DNA of 64,000 nt from Microbacterium oleivorans (GTDB taxonomy: Bacteria; Actinomycetota; Actinomycetes; Actinomycetales; Microbacteriaceae), in assembly GCF_001644225.1 (NCBI RefSeq), contig NZ_LSTV01000001.1:868001-932000 (forward strand). Reading direction: 5' to 3'. Both the position numbers and the translations under genes were made by a program. The notes beneath the pieces are model-generated. The model searched no databases. It had not been told where the DNA came from and worked only from the letters and a program-made list of their open reading frames with translations. Below, in pieces: positions 8,745-18,263 of the stretch (the stretch's first letter is position 1; each line of letters starts with the position of its first letter).

Positions 8745-8768
8745 GTCCGGGGCCGTTCGCCGCCCGCC

Positions 8769-8774
8769 TAGGAT
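8769..8774 (+). promoter_or_regulatory. -10 box (TAGGAT) before the DUF2469 gene
   Basis: TAGGAT ends 9 nt before the ATG at 8784. GGAG inside the spacer may also serve as a ribosome binding site. Confidence 0.4.
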
Positions 8775-8783
8775 GGAGTCACC

Positions 8784-9107
8784 ATGGATGACGAAGTCTT
8801 CGAGGACTACGACCGCGAACTCGAGCTGGCCCTGTACAAGGAGTACCGCGACGTCGTCGGTCAGTTCCAGTACGTGATCGAGACCGAGCGCCGGTTCTAC
8901 CTCGCCAACGAGGTCAACGTCGTCCGCCGCGACACCGAGCACGACTTCTACTTCGAGATCTCGATGAACGACGTGTGGGTGTGGGACATCTACCGCGCCG
9001 ACCGTTTCGTGAAGTCCGTGCGGGTGCTCACCTTCAAGGACGTGAACGTCGAGGAACTCCAGCGGCGCGACTTCCAGCTGCCGGAGGAGCTCTCGCTCGA
9101 CGGCTGA
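8784..9107 (+). CDS. DUF2469 protein
   Basis: A 107-residue acidic cytoplasmic protein with the highly conserved actinobacterial DUF2469 sequence (LALYKEYRDVVGQFQYVIETERRFYLAN, then DVWVWDIYRADRFVKSVRVLTFKDVNVEEL). Function is unknown. It always lies between rnhB and yraN in actinobacteria, which suggests a nucleic-acid or ribosome-linked role, but that is only context. Confidence 0.93.
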   Translation: MDDEVFEDYDRELELALYKEYRDVVGQFQYVIETERRFYLANEVNVVRRDTEHDFYFEISMNDVWVWDIYRADRFVKSVRVLTFKDVNVEELQRRDFQLPEELSLDG

Positions 9108-9197
9108 GCCTCCTCCCCAGGAGTCGTCCCTCCGCGTTCGTCCACCGGGGCGGGTCGACGACGCCGTTCGCCGGGACGCGCGGGCCACGCTGGTCGC

Positions 9198-9560
9198 ATG
9201 GCAGCGAAAGACGACCTCGGACGGGCCGGTGAGGAGCGCGCCGAGCGGCATCTGCGTGCCGGCGGGTATCGGATCCTCGACCGGAACTGGCGTACCCACG
9301 GCGGGGAGATCGACATCGTCGCGGCGCACGGGGCCGATCTCGTGGTCGTCGAGGTGAAGACCCGCCGGGGGGAGTGGTTCGGGCATCCGTTCGCCGCCGT
9401 CGACGCCCGCAAGCGGGATCGCCTGTGGCGGCTGGCCGCCGCATGGATCGTGGCACACCCGGAGGCGGCTCGGGGACGCCGACTGCGACTGGATGTTATC
9501 GGCATCACGGGTCCCGACCCGGAGTCGGCCGTGGTGGAGCACCTCGAGGACCTGCGATGA
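9198..9560 (+). CDS. YraN family protein (UPF0102, predicted nuclease fold)
   Basis: The 120-residue protein has the restriction-endonuclease-like core GGEIDIVAAHGADLVVVEVKTRR, in which the E-I-D and V-E-V-K residues form the PD-(D/E)XK site. Family activity is poorly defined; proximity to comM and dprA suggests DNA uptake or recombination. The stop overlaps the comM start (ATGA). Confidence 0.93.
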   Translation: MAAKDDLGRAGEERAERHLRAGGYRILDRNWRTHGGEIDIVAAHGADLVVVEVKTRRGEWFGHPFAAVDARKRDRLWRLAAAWIVAHPEAARGRRLRLDVIGITGPDPESAVVEHLEDLR

Positions 9561-11083
9561 GCCTGGGGCGCACGTGGTCGGTCGTCCTCACCGGGCTGGT
9601 CGGCGACATCGTCGAGGTGGAGGCCGATCTGTCGAACCAGGTGCCGGGCTTCTCCATCATCGGATTGGCAGACAAGGCGATCGGGGAGGCGCAGCAGCGC
9701 GTGCACAACGCGTGCGCGAACAGCGACCTCCCGCTCCCGCGGCGACACGTGACGGTCAATCTGTCGCCCGCGAACCTCCCGAAGCGCGGGTCCGCGCTGG
9801 ACGTCGCCGTCGCGATCGCCGCGGTTGCGACGGAGGCCCCACTCGACCGGCAGTCGCTGGCCGAGACCGTCCACCTGGGGGAGCTCGGGCTCGACGGTCG
9901 TCTGCGCCCGGTCTCCGGCGTGCTGCCCGCGGTCCTGGCGGCCGCTCGCGCAGGGTTCCGTCGCGTCATCGTGCCGCACGCGAACCTCCCCGAGGCGGAG
10001 TTGGTCGACGGGATCGAGGTCCGCGGCGCGGTCAGCCTGCGTGATGTCGCCCGCGCTCACGGCCTCGACGTCCCCGATGTCGTCGCCGAACCCGTGTCGG
10101 CCCCCGAGAGCGCGCCGGCGGAGGAGGAGTCGGTCCCCGATCTAGCGGACGTCATCGGGCAGAGCGATGCGGTCGAGGCGCTCATCGTCGCCGCGGCGGG
10201 CGGACACCACGTCCTCATGAGCGGTCCGCCCGGGGCGGGCAAGACGATGCTCGCCCGCAGACTGCCCGGGCTCCTCCCGGACTTGGACGACGAGACGGCG
10301 TTGCAGGTCGCATCGATCCGATCGCTCGCAGGCCTGCCCGTCACCACGCTCCGACGGCGACCGCCCTTCGAGGCGCCGCACCACACCGCATCCGCCGTCG
10401 CGCTCGTCGGCGGCGGCAGCCGCATCCTCCAGCCGGGGGCGATCGCGAGGGCGAGCGGCGGCGTGCTCTTCCTCGACGAGGCCGGGGAGTTCAGCGGTCA
10501 CGCGCTCGACGCCCTCCGGCAGCCGCTCGAGTCCGGTCGCATCGAGATACACCGAGTGGGGTTCCGCGCCGTGCTCCCTGCGCGCTTCCAACTGGTGGTC
10601 GCGACGAACCCCTGCCCGTGCGGCAATTACGGCATCCCCGGGGGCGTCTGCTCGTGCCCGTCGCTGGCCATCCGCCGCTACCTCGGCAGGCTCTCCGGTC
10701 CGTTGATCGACCGCATCGACATCGAGCTCGGTCTCCAGCGGGTGTCGGCGACGCAGACGGTGGGCGCCGGTGTCACGAGCGCAGCCGCCCGCGAGCGCGT
10801 CCGCGCGGCACGCGATCGGGCACGACGACGGCTCGCCGGCACACCGTGGACGACCAACGGCGAAGTCGACGGCACGTGGCTGAGATCTGGACCTCTGCGC
10901 CCCGCGCCCGAGACCACCAGGCCGCTCGACGACGCCCTGCATCGGGGATCGCTGACGCTCCGCGGCTACGATCGCGTGCTGCGCGTCGCGTGGACCCTAG
11001 CGGACCTCGCCGGCAGAGAGCGCCCGGACGCGGTCGACATCGGCGGAGCCCTGTTCCTGAAGCGCGGGGCATCGTCATGCTGA
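9557..11083 (+). CDS. comM: YifB/ComM family Mg-chelatase-like AAA ATPase
   Basis: ComM-type ATPases are branch-migration helicases that help integrate incoming DNA during transformation. The 508-residue protein has an N-terminal S5-like/Lon-type ChlI domain (residues about 20-165), the Walker A motif GPPGAGKTMLARRLPGLLP, a Walker B-like VLFLDEAGEF, the CPCGNYG loop, and a C-terminal Mg-chelatase subdomain. The ATG at 9557 overlaps the yraN stop, and its own TGA overlaps the dprA start. The gene symbol follows the Haemophilus homologue. Confidence 0.93.
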   Translation: MSLGRTWSVVLTGLVGDIVEVEADLSNQVPGFSIIGLADKAIGEAQQRVHNACANSDLPLPRRHVTVNLSPANLPKRGSALDVAVAIAAVATEAPLDRQSLAETVHLGELGLDGRLRPVSGVLPAVLAAARAGFRRVIVPHANLPEAELVDGIEVRGAVSLRDVARAHGLDVPDVVAEPVSAPESAPAEEESVPDLADVIGQSDAVEALIVAAAGGHHVLMSGPPGAGKTMLARRLPGLLPDLDDETALQVASIRSLAGLPVTTLRRRPPFEAPHHTASAVALVGGGSRILQPGAIARASGGVLFLDEAGEFSGHALDALRQPLESGRIEIHRVGFRAVLPARFQLVVATNPCPCGNYGIPGGVCSCPSLAIRRYLGRLSGPLIDRIDIELGLQRVSATQTVGAGVTSAAARERVRAARDRARRRLAGTPWTTNGEVDGTWLRSGPLRPAPETTRPLDDALHRGSLTLRGYDRVLRVAWTLADLAGRERPDAVDIGGALFLKRGASSC

Positions 11084-12246
11084 CCGTGAGCCCGGCTCAG
11101 CAGCGCGAGCGGTTGGCCGGTCTCGTGCCGGAAGACGTCCTCGCGGACGAGGGGGCCGTCGCCCACCATCACGCCTGCGCCGTCTGGTCGTGCCTGACGG
11201 AACCCGGTGACGGCGTCGCGGGGTCCCTCATCGCGGAACTCGGCGCGGTCGCTGCGCTCCACGTCGCGTGGGGGAGCGGCGGGCCGACCTCGGCGGAGCT
11301 CGAGGCGGGGAGACGGCGGTGGCATGCGCGGCGGGACTCCGTGCAGGATGCGTTCGATCGCGCACGCCGGGTGGGCGCCCAGCTCCTGGTCCCCGGCGGT
11401 CACGGGTGGCCAAAGGCGGTCAGCGACCTCGGCGTCCACGCACCGCGCGCCCTGTGGGCACGCGGTGACACCACCGCGTTGAGCGGTGCGCGTCCGGCTC
11501 TGGCCCTCGTCGGTGCGCGGGCCGCCACCGGGTACGGCGAGCACGTGACGGGGGAGTTCGTCACGCATCTGGTGCGCGCGGGCGTCCGCGTCGTCTCCGG
11601 CGGGGCCTACGGCATCGACGGCATGGCCCACCGTGCCTCGCTCGCCGCCGGCGGCGTGACGGTGGCCGTCCTCGCCGGTGGCGTCGACCGCGCCTATCCG
11701 TCGGGCCACGCGGACCTCCTCGCGCGGATCGCCGCGGGTCCGGGTGTCGTGGTCGCCGAGGTGCCGTGTGGGACCGCGCCGACGAAATGGCGCTTCCTCC
11801 AACGGAACAGGCTGATCGCGGCGTTGGCGGGAGCGACGGTCGTCGTCGAAGCGGGATGGCGCAGCGGCTCGCTCAACACCGCCGGGCATGCCGCCGCGCT
11901 CGGGAGACCCCTGGGCGCCGTCCCGGGACCCGTGACCAGCGCCGCCTCGGCGGGGTGCCACCGCCTGCTCCGCGAGTACGACGCGCGGTGCGTGACCTCC
12001 GCCGACGAAGCCCGCGAGCTCTTGGGGCTCGACAGCCCTCGCGGCGACGCATCCGCCGAACGAGTCGATGATGCGACGAGGATCCTGGACGCCCTGAGCG
12101 CGCGCAGCCCGCGGACCCCGGACGACGTCGCCCGTCGCGCCGGATTCGCCCCCGGCGAGGCCCGGGGCCTGCTGGCGCTGCTCGAGCTCGACGGCCGCGC
12201 GCAGCGCGGACCGGAGGGGTGGCGCCGCGCCCCGGCGGCGCGGTGA
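11077..12246 (+). CDS. dprA: DNA-processing protein DprA
   Basis: DprA binds single-stranded DNA and loads RecA during natural transformation. The 389-residue protein contains the Rossmann-like domain ([44 protein letters not shown]) and a C-terminal winged-helix of about 60 residues. The ATG at 11077 overlaps the end of comM by 7 nt. The comM-dprA pair is widespread in actinobacteria with no shown competence, so competence here should not be assumed. Confidence 0.95.
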   Translation: MLTVSPAQQRERLAGLVPEDVLADEGAVAHHHACAVWSCLTEPGDGVAGSLIAELGAVAALHVAWGSGGPTSAELEAGRRRWHARRDSVQDAFDRARRVGAQLLVPGGHGWPKAVSDLGVHAPRALWARGDTTALSGARPALALVGARAATGYGEHVTGEFVTHLVRAGVRVVSGGAYGIDGMAHRASLAAGGVTVAVLAGGVDRAYPSGHADLLARIAAGPGVVVAEVPCGTAPTKWRFLQRNRLIAALAGATVVVEAGWRSGSLNTAGHAAALGRPLGAVPGPVTSAASAGCHRLLREYDARCVTSADEARELLGLDSPRGDASAERVDDATRILDALSARSPRTPDDVARRAGFAPGEARGLLALLELDGRAQRGPEGWRRAPAAR

Positions 12247-12322
12247 CCATCCGTCGGGCAGGGACTTCCCCGCACGCCTCCCGTCGGAAGGGCGAAGGGC
12301 GAGGCATCCTGGGAGGATGCGG

Positions 12323-13216
12323 ATGTCGGAGGCGGTCGAGCTCTACACGGAGCATCTGGCCAGGGTTCGGCGGCTGTCTCCGGCCACGGTCCGCGCCTAT
12401 CGGGCCGACCTCGCCGACCTCGCGGATTTCGCGGACGACCCGTCGGTCGCCGGCCTCGACGTCGAGGACCTGCGCGAGTGGCTCTGGTCCGCCACGCAGC
12501 GCGGCATCTCCCGCGCGAGCCTCGCGCGGCGCACCGCCTCGCTGCGTGGGTTCTTCGGGTGGCTGTCCGCCGAGCGGATGCGGGGAGACGACCCGACACT
12601 CCGCCTCGTGACGCCCAAGCGCGGTCGCACGTTGCCGACCGTCGCCGCCGCGGCGGAGCTCGACACCGTGCTGGAAGCGCAGCGCGTCGACGCCGACGGG
12701 ACAGGAGACCCCGTCGCGCTGCGGGATGCGGCCCTGCTGGAGCTCCTCTACGGCGCCGCCCTCCGCGTGTCGGAGGCATGCGGGCTCGACCTCGGGTCGC
12801 TCGACCGCGCAGCGGCGACCGTCCGCGTCCTCGGCAAAGGCGGAAAGGAGCGAGTGGTCCCCTACGGCGCTCCGGCCGCCCGAGCCGTCGATGCGTGGTT
12901 GGTGCGCGGGCGACCCGCTCTTCTGACCGACCCCGGGACCACCGCGCTGTTCCTCGGAGCCCGCGGCGGCCGTCTCGGTGTCCGCACGGCCTACGAGGTC
13001 GTCCGTCGCACGCTCAGCCCCGTGATCGGCGCGGATGCCGTCGGTCCCCACGCCCTGCGGCATTCTGCGGCGACACACCTGCTCGACGGGGGCGCGGACC
13101 TCCGGGCCGTGCAGGAGATGCTCGGACACGCGAGTCTCGGCACGACCCAGATCTACACGCACGTCTCGACCGAGCGGCTCACCGCCGCGTATCGACTGGC
13201 CCACCCCCGGGCCTGA
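12323..13216 (+). CDS. xerC: Site-specific tyrosine recombinase XerC
   Basis: Resolves chromosome dimers at dif with XerD. The 297-residue protein has an N-terminal SAM-like core-binding domain (1-90) and a C-terminal catalytic domain with Arg in [12 protein letters not shown], Lys in [29 protein letters not shown] and the nucleophile Tyr in IYTHVS. I chose the ATG at 12323, six bases after GGGAGG, over the ATG at 12317 which abuts that site. Conserved position after dprA argues against a phage integrase. Confidence 0.94.
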   Translation: MSEAVELYTEHLARVRRLSPATVRAYRADLADLADFADDPSVAGLDVEDLREWLWSATQRGISRASLARRTASLRGFFGWLSAERMRGDDPTLRLVTPKRGRTLPTVAAAAELDTVLEAQRVDADGTGDPVALRDAALLELLYGAALRVSEACGLDLGSLDRAAATVRVLGKGGKERVVPYGAPAARAVDAWLVRGRPALLTDPGTTALFLGARGGRLGVRTAYEVVRRTLSPVIGADAVGPHALRHSAATHLLDGGADLRAVQEMLGHASLGTTQIYTHVSTERLTAAYRLAHPRA

Positions 13217-13234
13217 GACACCCGGACCTCCAGG

Positions 13235-13732
13235 TCAGCAACACGGCAGCAGGATCGCTCTCGGCACCCGCCCGAGCAGCAGGAGCGGGTTGACGTACTC
13301 CCCGTCCAGCCGGACGCCGACGTGGAGCGTCCCGGCGGGCGCGTGGCCTCCCGTGGAGACGGTGCCGATCGGATCACCGGCCTCCACCGCATCGCCCACG
13401 GCGACGGAGGGCGCGATCGGCTCGACGCTCGTGACCCACCCGCCTCCGTGGTCGATCGTGACGACATCGCGGTCGACGACTGTTCCTGCGAAGGCGACCA
13501 CACCCGCCGCCGGTGCGACGACGGGACCCGCCACGGGTCCGATGTCGATTCCCCGGTGGCCCGCGCCGTAGTCGTGGGCGGGGGCTTCGAACGCGGCGAC
13601 CACGCTGGCACCCTCCGCCGGCAGTCGCCAGTCCGGCGCGCCGTCGGGGACCGCGTCGACGCGCAGGGGTGTCAGCAGGACGAGGGTGGCGGCAGCCACC
13701 AGAGCCAAGGTCACGCGGCGGATCGAGGGCAT
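13235..13732 (-). CDS. Secreted M23-family peptidase-like protein
   Basis: The 165-residue protein has a signal peptide (residues 1-25, MPSIRR then a hydrophobic run ending LRVDA) and an M23/LytM domain with the metal-binding HRGIDIG (HxxxD) and a C-terminal LHVGVRLDG. The catalytic HxH pair is reduced: Thr replaces the first His in GTLHVG, so activity may be weak or lost and the protein could instead activate another hydrolase. It ends in two cysteines. The ATG at 13732 is the only start that gives a signal peptide. It converges on xerC and diverges from rpsB. Confidence 0.85.
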   Translation of the reverse strand: MPSIRRVTLALVAAATLVLLTPLRVDAVPDGAPDWRLPAEGASVVAAFEAPAHDYGAGHRGIDIGPVAGPVVAPAAGVVAFAGTVVDRDVVTIDHGGGWVTSVEPIAPSVAVGDAVEAGDPIGTVSTGGHAPAGTLHVGVRLDGEYVNPLLLLGRVPRAILLPCC

Positions 13733-14019
13733 GAGCCGATGGTGCTCCGCGACGTGGTCAGCACGGGCGTCCCGCTCGCCGACGGGGGACGGATCGCGGC
13801 GGGCGGCGGCGGGGGAGGAGGTCTCGTTCTTGCTATGCTGGTGGGGCACCCCGTTCGTCGGGGTGACTACGCGTGCCCACAGCGGCTCGATCCGACACCG
13901 TCGATCGACATCGCGGCATCCCACCCAACGGTCTCCTCCGGGAGCGGGTGCGTGCCGGGCACCAGGCTCGCCGCGACCATCGTCCGGCGCGATCAACCAC
14001 AACGAACAGGAGAACGGCC
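13733..14019 (+). promoter_or_regulatory. rpsB upstream region: promoter, hairpin and long leader
   Basis: This 287-bp gap holds an extended -10 (TGCTATGCT, hexamer 13834-13839), then a CACCCC/GGGGTG hairpin at 13847-13865 within the first 30 nt of the predicted leader, then about 150 nt with no coding signal, and AGGAG before the ATG. Long rpsB leaders often carry autogenous control by uS2. I could not assign a known family. Confidence 0.5.
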
Positions 14020-14901
14020 ATGGCCGTCGTCACCATCCGCCAGCTGCTCGACAGCGGCGTTCACTTCGGACACCAGACCCGTCGGTGGAACCCGAAGGTC
14101 AAGCGCTTCATCCTCACGGAGCGCAGCGGCATCCACATCATCGACCTGCAGCAGTCGCTCGGGTACATCGACAAGGCGTACGAGTACGTGCGCGAGACGG
14201 TCGCCCACGGCGGCACGATCCTCTTCGTCGGCACCAAGAAGCAGGCGCAGGAGATCATCGCCGAGCAGGCCACGCGTGTCGGTCAGCCCTTCGTCAACCA
14301 GCGGTGGCTCGGTGGTCTCCTCACCAACTTCTCGACGGTCTCCAAGCGACTCGCGCGCATGAAGGAGCTCGAGGAGCTCGACTTCGAGAACCCGGCCGAG
14401 AGCGGCTTCACGAAGAAGGAGCTCCTCCTCAAGAAGCGCGAGCTCGACAAGCTCCACAAGTCGCTCGGGGGTATCCGCAACCTGCAGAAGACCCCGTCGG
14501 CGATCTGGGTCGTCGACGCCAAGCGCGAGCACCTCGCCATCGACGAGGCCAAGAAGCTCGGCATCCCCGTGATCGGCATCCTCGACACGAACGCCGACCC
14601 CGACGAGTTCCAGTTCCCGATCCCGGGCAACGACGACGCGATCCGCTCGGTCAGCCTGCTGACGCGCATCATCGCCGACGCCGCTGCCGAGGGCCTCATC
14701 CAGCGCCACAACCCGACCGACGAGTCGGCCGACGCCGAGCCGCTGGCCGACTGGGAGCGCGAGCTGCTCGAGTCCGCTCCGGCCGAGCAGACCGAGGCCC
14801 CCGCCGCCGAGGCGCCCGCTGACGAGGCCCCCGCCGCGGAGGAGGCCGCTGACGAGGCCCCCGCCGCCGACGAGACCGCCGAGGCGAAGTCCGCCGAGTG
14901 A
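14020..14901 (+). CDS. rpsB: 30S ribosomal protein uS2
   Basis: The 293-residue protein carries the standard uS2 body ([74 protein letters not shown]). After about residue 240 it has a roughly 50-residue Ala/Glu/Asp/Pro tail built from an [13 protein letters not shown] repeat, longer than in E. coli. ATG at 14020 is preceded by CAGGAG. tsf follows after a terminator hairpin. Confidence 0.98.
   Translation: MAVVTIRQLLDSGVHFGHQTRRWNPKVKRFILTERSGIHIIDLQQSLGYIDKAYEYVRETVAHGGTILFVGTKKQAQEIIAEQATRVGQPFVNQRWLGGLLTNFSTVSKRLARMKELEELDFENPAESGFTKKELLLKKRELDKLHKSLGGIRNLQKTPSAIWVVDAKREHLAIDEAKKLGIPVIGILDTNADPDEFQFPIPGNDDAIRSVSLLTRIIADAAAEGLIQRHNPTDESADAEPLADWERELLESAPAEQTEAPAAEAPADEAPAAEEAADEAPAADETAEAKSAE
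14818..14867 (+). repeat. In-frame direct repeat in the rpsB tail
   Basis: A 20-nt unit (GCTGACGAGGCCCCCGCCGC) occurs at 14818-14837 and again 30 nt later at 14848-14867. A related copy lies just upstream near 14791. It encodes ADEAPAA within an acidic, alanine-rich tail. Confidence 0.75.
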
Positions 14902-14907
14902 TCATCC

Positions 14908-14940
14908 CGCCTGTGCCCCGCGATCCGCGGGGCACAGGCG
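14908..14940 (+). terminator. Hairpin between rpsB and tsf
   Basis: A 15-bp perfect stem (CGCCTGTGCCCCGCG with its complement) and an ATC loop start 7 nt after the rpsB stop. No T tract follows, so partial termination or mRNA protection that sets the rpsB:tsf ratio is plausible. Confidence 0.65.
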
Positions 14941-14979
14941 CCTGGAAACACCCACCCAACTACTGAGGAGCCGCCACCC

Positions 14980-15807
14980 ATGGCAAACTTCACCATCGCC
15001 GACATCAAGGCGCTGCGCGAGCAGCTCGGCACGGGAATGGTCGACACGAAGAAGGCGCTCGAGGAGGCCGACGGCGACCTCGAGAAGGCTGTCGAGATCC
15101 TGCGTCTCAAGGGCGCGAAGGGCAACGCGAAGCGTGCCGACCGCTCCACGAGCGAGGGACTCGTCGCCGCGAAGGAGCAGGACGGCAAGGTCACGCTCAT
15201 CGAGCTGAACACCGAGACCGACTTCGTCGCGAAGAACGAGCGCTTCATCGCGCTGTCGGAGAAGGTCCTCGACGCCGCTGCCGCGGCCGGTGCCGACTCC
15301 GCCGAGGAGGCCCTCGCGGCGGACGCCGGCGGCAAGACCGTCGCCGACCTCATCTCGGACGAGGCCGCCATCATCGGCGAGAAGGTCGAGCTGCGTCGCG
15401 TGCGCACGCTGTCCGGTGACGCCTTCCAGGTGTACCTGCACAAGACCAGCAAGGACCTGCCCCCGCAGGTCGGCGTCGTCGTCGCCTACTCGGGTGACGA
15501 CGCCGAGACCGCTCGCTCGATCGCGCAGCACATCTCGTTCGCGAACCCGACGTACCTGTCGCGCGACGAGGTGCCCGAGGCGGATGTCGAGAAGGAGCGC
15601 GAGATCGTCACCGAGATCTCCCGCAACGAGGGCAAGCCCGAGGCTGCGCTCCCGAAGATCGTCGAGGGCCGCGTCAACGCGTTCTTCAAGCAGGTCGCCC
15701 TGCTCGACCAGGACTACGCCAAGGACAACAAGCTGTCCGTCGCGAAGGTCGCGGCCGACGCCGGGATCACGGTCACCGGCTTCGCCCGCTTCAAGGTCGG
15801 CGCGTAA
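14980..15807 (+). CDS. tsf: Elongation factor Ts
   Basis: EF-Ts exchanges GDP for GTP on EF-Tu. The 275-residue protein has the N-terminal UBA-like domain (FTIADIKALREQLGTGMVDTKKALEEA), the signature TDFVAKNERF (residues about 75-84), and the two core subdomains with VAYSGDDAETARSIAQHISF. It starts after a good GAGGAG site and ends in TAA, followed by a classic terminator. Confidence 0.98.
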   Translation: MANFTIADIKALREQLGTGMVDTKKALEEADGDLEKAVEILRLKGAKGNAKRADRSTSEGLVAAKEQDGKVTLIELNTETDFVAKNERFIALSEKVLDAAAAAGADSAEEALAADAGGKTVADLISDEAAIIGEKVELRRVRTLSGDAFQVYLHKTSKDLPPQVGVVVAYSGDDAETARSIAQHISFANPTYLSRDEVPEADVEKEREIVTEISRNEGKPEAALPKIVEGRVNAFFKQVALLDQDYAKDNKLSVAKVAADAGITVTGFARFKVGA

Positions 15808-15818
15808 GCACATGAGAG

Positions 15819-15851
15819 AGGGGTTCGCATCGGATGATGCGAACCCCTTTT
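15819..15851 (+). terminator. Rho-independent terminator after tsf
   Basis: A 13-bp stem (AGGGGTTCGCATC / GATGCGAACCCCT) with a GGAT loop is followed by TTTT. It lies 11 nt after the tsf stop. Confidence 0.9.
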
Positions 15852-15894
15852 CCATGCCGTTCGATAGTCTCCCCCTAAACGAGAGGATCCCCGC

Positions 15895-16614
15895 GTGATC
15901 GACGAGAACACCGGACGCCGTCGCGTCCTTCTGAAACTGTCCGGCGAAGCGTTCGGCGCAGGACAGCTGGGGGTCAACCCCGATGTCGTCAGCCAGATCG
16001 CACAGGAGATCGCCGCGGCCGTCGACCGGGTCGAGGTCGCCGTCGTCGTCGGCGGCGGCAACTTCTTCCGCGGCGCCGAGCTCAGCCAGCGCGGGATGGA
16101 CCGCGGGCGCGCCGACTACATGGGCATGCTCGGCACCGTCATGAACGCACTCGCCCTGCAGGACTTCCTCGAGCAGGCGGGGGCTGCGACCCGCGTCCAG
16201 TCCGCGATCTCGATGACGCAGGTCGCGGAGCCCTACATCCCGCGGCGGGCGGAGCGTCACCTCGAGAAGGGGCGCGTCGTCATCTTCGGCGCCGGTGCCG
16301 GCCTGCCGTACTTCTCGACCGACACCGTCGCGGCGCAGCGTGCGCTCGAGATCGGCGCCGTCGAGGTGCTCGTGGCCAAGAACGGCGTGGACGGCGTCTA
16401 CACGGCCGACCCGAGGACGGATGCCTCGGCCGAGAAGCTCGACACGATCACCTACCGTGACGCACTGCAGCGCGGGTTGAAGGTCGTGGACTCGACCGCC
16501 TTCAGCCTCTGCATGGACAACGGCATGGACATGCGCGTGTTCGGCATGGAGCCCGGCGGCAACGTGACCCGCGCCCTCCTCGGCGAATCGATCGGCACCC
16601 TCGTCAGCGTCTGA
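15895..16614 (+). CDS. pyrH: UMP kinase
   Basis: Phosphorylates UMP to UDP in pyrimidine synthesis; bacterial PyrH is a hexamer of the amino-acid kinase fold. The 239-residue protein has [13 protein letters not shown] (residues 12-24), [26 protein letters not shown] and [15 protein letters not shown]. The GTG start follows GAGAGG. The order tsf-pyrH-frr-cdsA is the usual bacterial one. Confidence 0.97.
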   Translation: MIDENTGRRRVLLKLSGEAFGAGQLGVNPDVVSQIAQEIAAAVDRVEVAVVVGGGNFFRGAELSQRGMDRGRADYMGMLGTVMNALALQDFLEQAGAATRVQSAISMTQVAEPYIPRRAERHLEKGRVVIFGAGAGLPYFSTDTVAAQRALEIGAVEVLVAKNGVDGVYTADPRTDASAEKLDTITYRDALQRGLKVVDSTAFSLCMDNGMDMRVFGMEPGGNVTRALLGESIGTLVSV

Positions 16615-16669
16615 GGCGGGGGATGCCGCGGACTAGACTTAACCGGACGTACCGACGAATGGAGAGACC

Positions 16670-17224
16670 GTGATCGCCGACATCCTGGCCGACACGAAGA
16701 CCCGCATGGACCGCGCCGTGGAGGCCGCCAAAGAGGACTTCGCGACCGTCCGCACCGGACGGGCGAATCCTCAGCTCTTCCAGAAGGTCCAGGTCGAGTA
16801 CTACGGCACGCCGACGCCGCTCGCGCAGCTCGCATCGCTGAACGCCCCCGAGGCGCGCACCCTCGTGATCACGCCCTACGACAAGTCGGCGCTGAAGGCG
16901 ATCGAGCAGGCGATCCGCGACATGCCGAACCTCGGGGCGAACCCGACGAACGACGGCAACATCGTCCGTGTGACGATGCCCGAACTCACCGCGGACCGTC
17001 GCAAGGAATACGTCAAGCTCGTCAGGAGCAAGGCGGAGGACGCGAAGGTGCACGTGCGCGGCATCCGCCGCAAGTCGAAGGACGAGCTCGACGCCCTGAA
17101 GGGCGAGGTCAGCGACGACGACCTCGCTCGGGCCGAGAAGGAGCTCGACGCGGTGACCAAGACGCACGTCGAGCTCATCGACGAGGCGTTGAAGCGCAAA
17201 GAGGCAGAACTCCTCGAGGTCTGA
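16670..17224 (+). CDS. frr: Ribosome recycling factor
   Basis: Splits post-termination ribosomes with EF-G. The 184-residue length is standard. The N-terminus ([25 protein letters not shown]) and [25 protein letters not shown] are family hallmarks, and the C-terminal coiled coil is intact. The GTG follows GGAGAG. A TAGACT box at 16634-16639 gives it a possible promoter of its own with a 30-nt leader. Confidence 0.97.
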   Translation: MIADILADTKTRMDRAVEAAKEDFATVRTGRANPQLFQKVQVEYYGTPTPLAQLASLNAPEARTLVITPYDKSALKAIEQAIRDMPNLGANPTNDGNIVRVTMPELTADRRKEYVKLVRSKAEDAKVHVRGIRRKSKDELDALKGEVSDDDLARAEKELDAVTKTHVELIDEALKRKEAELLEV

Positions 17225-17231
17225 GAGCGCC

Positions 17232-18263
17232 ATGTCCGAAGAGGCACCGGGGAGCGCGGTCGGACCGGAGACGCCGCCGAGCAGATCCGAGCTGAGGCGG
17301 GCCGCTCAGGCGACGGGAGACCCGTCCTCGTTCCAGTCGCACGTCCGCGCGGCGCGCAGCGAGTTCGAGAGTCAGATCGAGCGTGCCCGGGTCGAGTTCG
17401 AAGAGGCCAACGAGCGCATCAATGCGCGATCGGGTCGCAACCTGATCATGGCTACCCTCATCGGGCTCGGTATCGGTGCGATCGTGCTGGGATCCCTCCT
17501 CTTCTGGAAATGGGCGTTCATCGCGTTCGCGGTCCCGCTGTGCCTCCTCGGAGCGTTCGAGTTCTCGCGGGCCTTGCAGGCATCGGGTCGGCGGATCGAC
17601 GTCCCCGCGCAGCTGACCGCCGGTGCGCTGGTGCTGGGCGCCGCCTTCGTCGGCTACCTCACGCAGTGGTTCGTCCTGTTCGCCGCCGTCGTCTTCGTGA
17701 TCGTGTGGCGCCTCATCGCACAGATGGCCGCCGTGGACGGTCGTCGCTACGGTGACGTCGTCACCGACGTCCTCGCGGGCGCGCTCGTCCAGCTCTACGT
17801 CGTCTTCCACGGCAGCCTGGCGCTGGTGATCCTGCGACAGGAGCACGGCGAGCTGTGGTTGCTGGCCGTCCTCGTCATCGCGGTCTCGGTCGACACGGGG
17901 GCCTACGCGAGCGGGGTCGCTTTCGGGCGGCATCCCATGGCCCCGCGGATCAGCCCCAACAAGACGTGGGAGGGCTTCGCGGGCGCGGTCGTCGCGAGTC
18001 TGGTCGCCGGCGGATTGCTCGCCGTGCTGATGCTGCAGCTGCCGCTGTGGGCGGGTGTGGTCCTCGGACTCGCGATCCTCGTGTCGGCGACAGTCGGCGA
18101 CCTCGGTGAATCGCTCATCAAGCGGGACCTCGGCATCAAGGACATGAGCTCCTTCCTGCCCGGTCACGGCGGGGTGCTCGATCGACTCGACTCGATCCTG
18201 CCGTCCCTCGTCCCGGGTCTCGCCCTGTACATCCTTCTGAGCCCCCTGAGCGGACTGTCATGA
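17232..18263 (+). CDS. cdsA: Phosphatidate cytidylyltransferase CdsA
   Basis: Makes CDP-diacylglycerol from phosphatidate and CTP, the branch point of phospholipid synthesis. The 343-residue protein has a hydrophilic N-terminal 75 residues, then about eight membrane helices, and the family signature VGDLGESLIKRDLGIKDMSSFLPGHGGVLDRLDS near the C-terminus (split here for description: the GDLGES acidic motif and the GHGGVLDRLDS motif). It overlaps the next gene by 4 nt. Confidence 0.94.
   Translation: MSEEAPGSAVGPETPPSRSELRRAAQATGDPSSFQSHVRAARSEFESQIERARVEFEEANERINARSGRNLIMATLIGLGIGAIVLGSLLFWKWAFIAFAVPLCLLGAFEFSRALQASGRRIDVPAQLTAGALVLGAAFVGYLTQWFVLFAAVVFVIVWRLIAQMAAVDGRRYGDVVTDVLAGALVQLYVVFHGSLALVILRQEHGELWLLAVLVIAVSVDTGAYASGVAFGRHPMAPRISPNKTWEGFAGAVVASLVAGGLLAVLMLQLPLWAGVVLGLAILVSATVGDLGESLIKRDLGIKDMSSFLPGHGGVLDRLDSILPSLVPGLALYILLSPLSGLS

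Noticed and set aside
12323..13216. XerC as the integrase of a mobile element
   Set aside because: It has normal XerC length and lies in the conserved dprA-xerC-rpsB order, with no att-like repeats or tRNA next to it.
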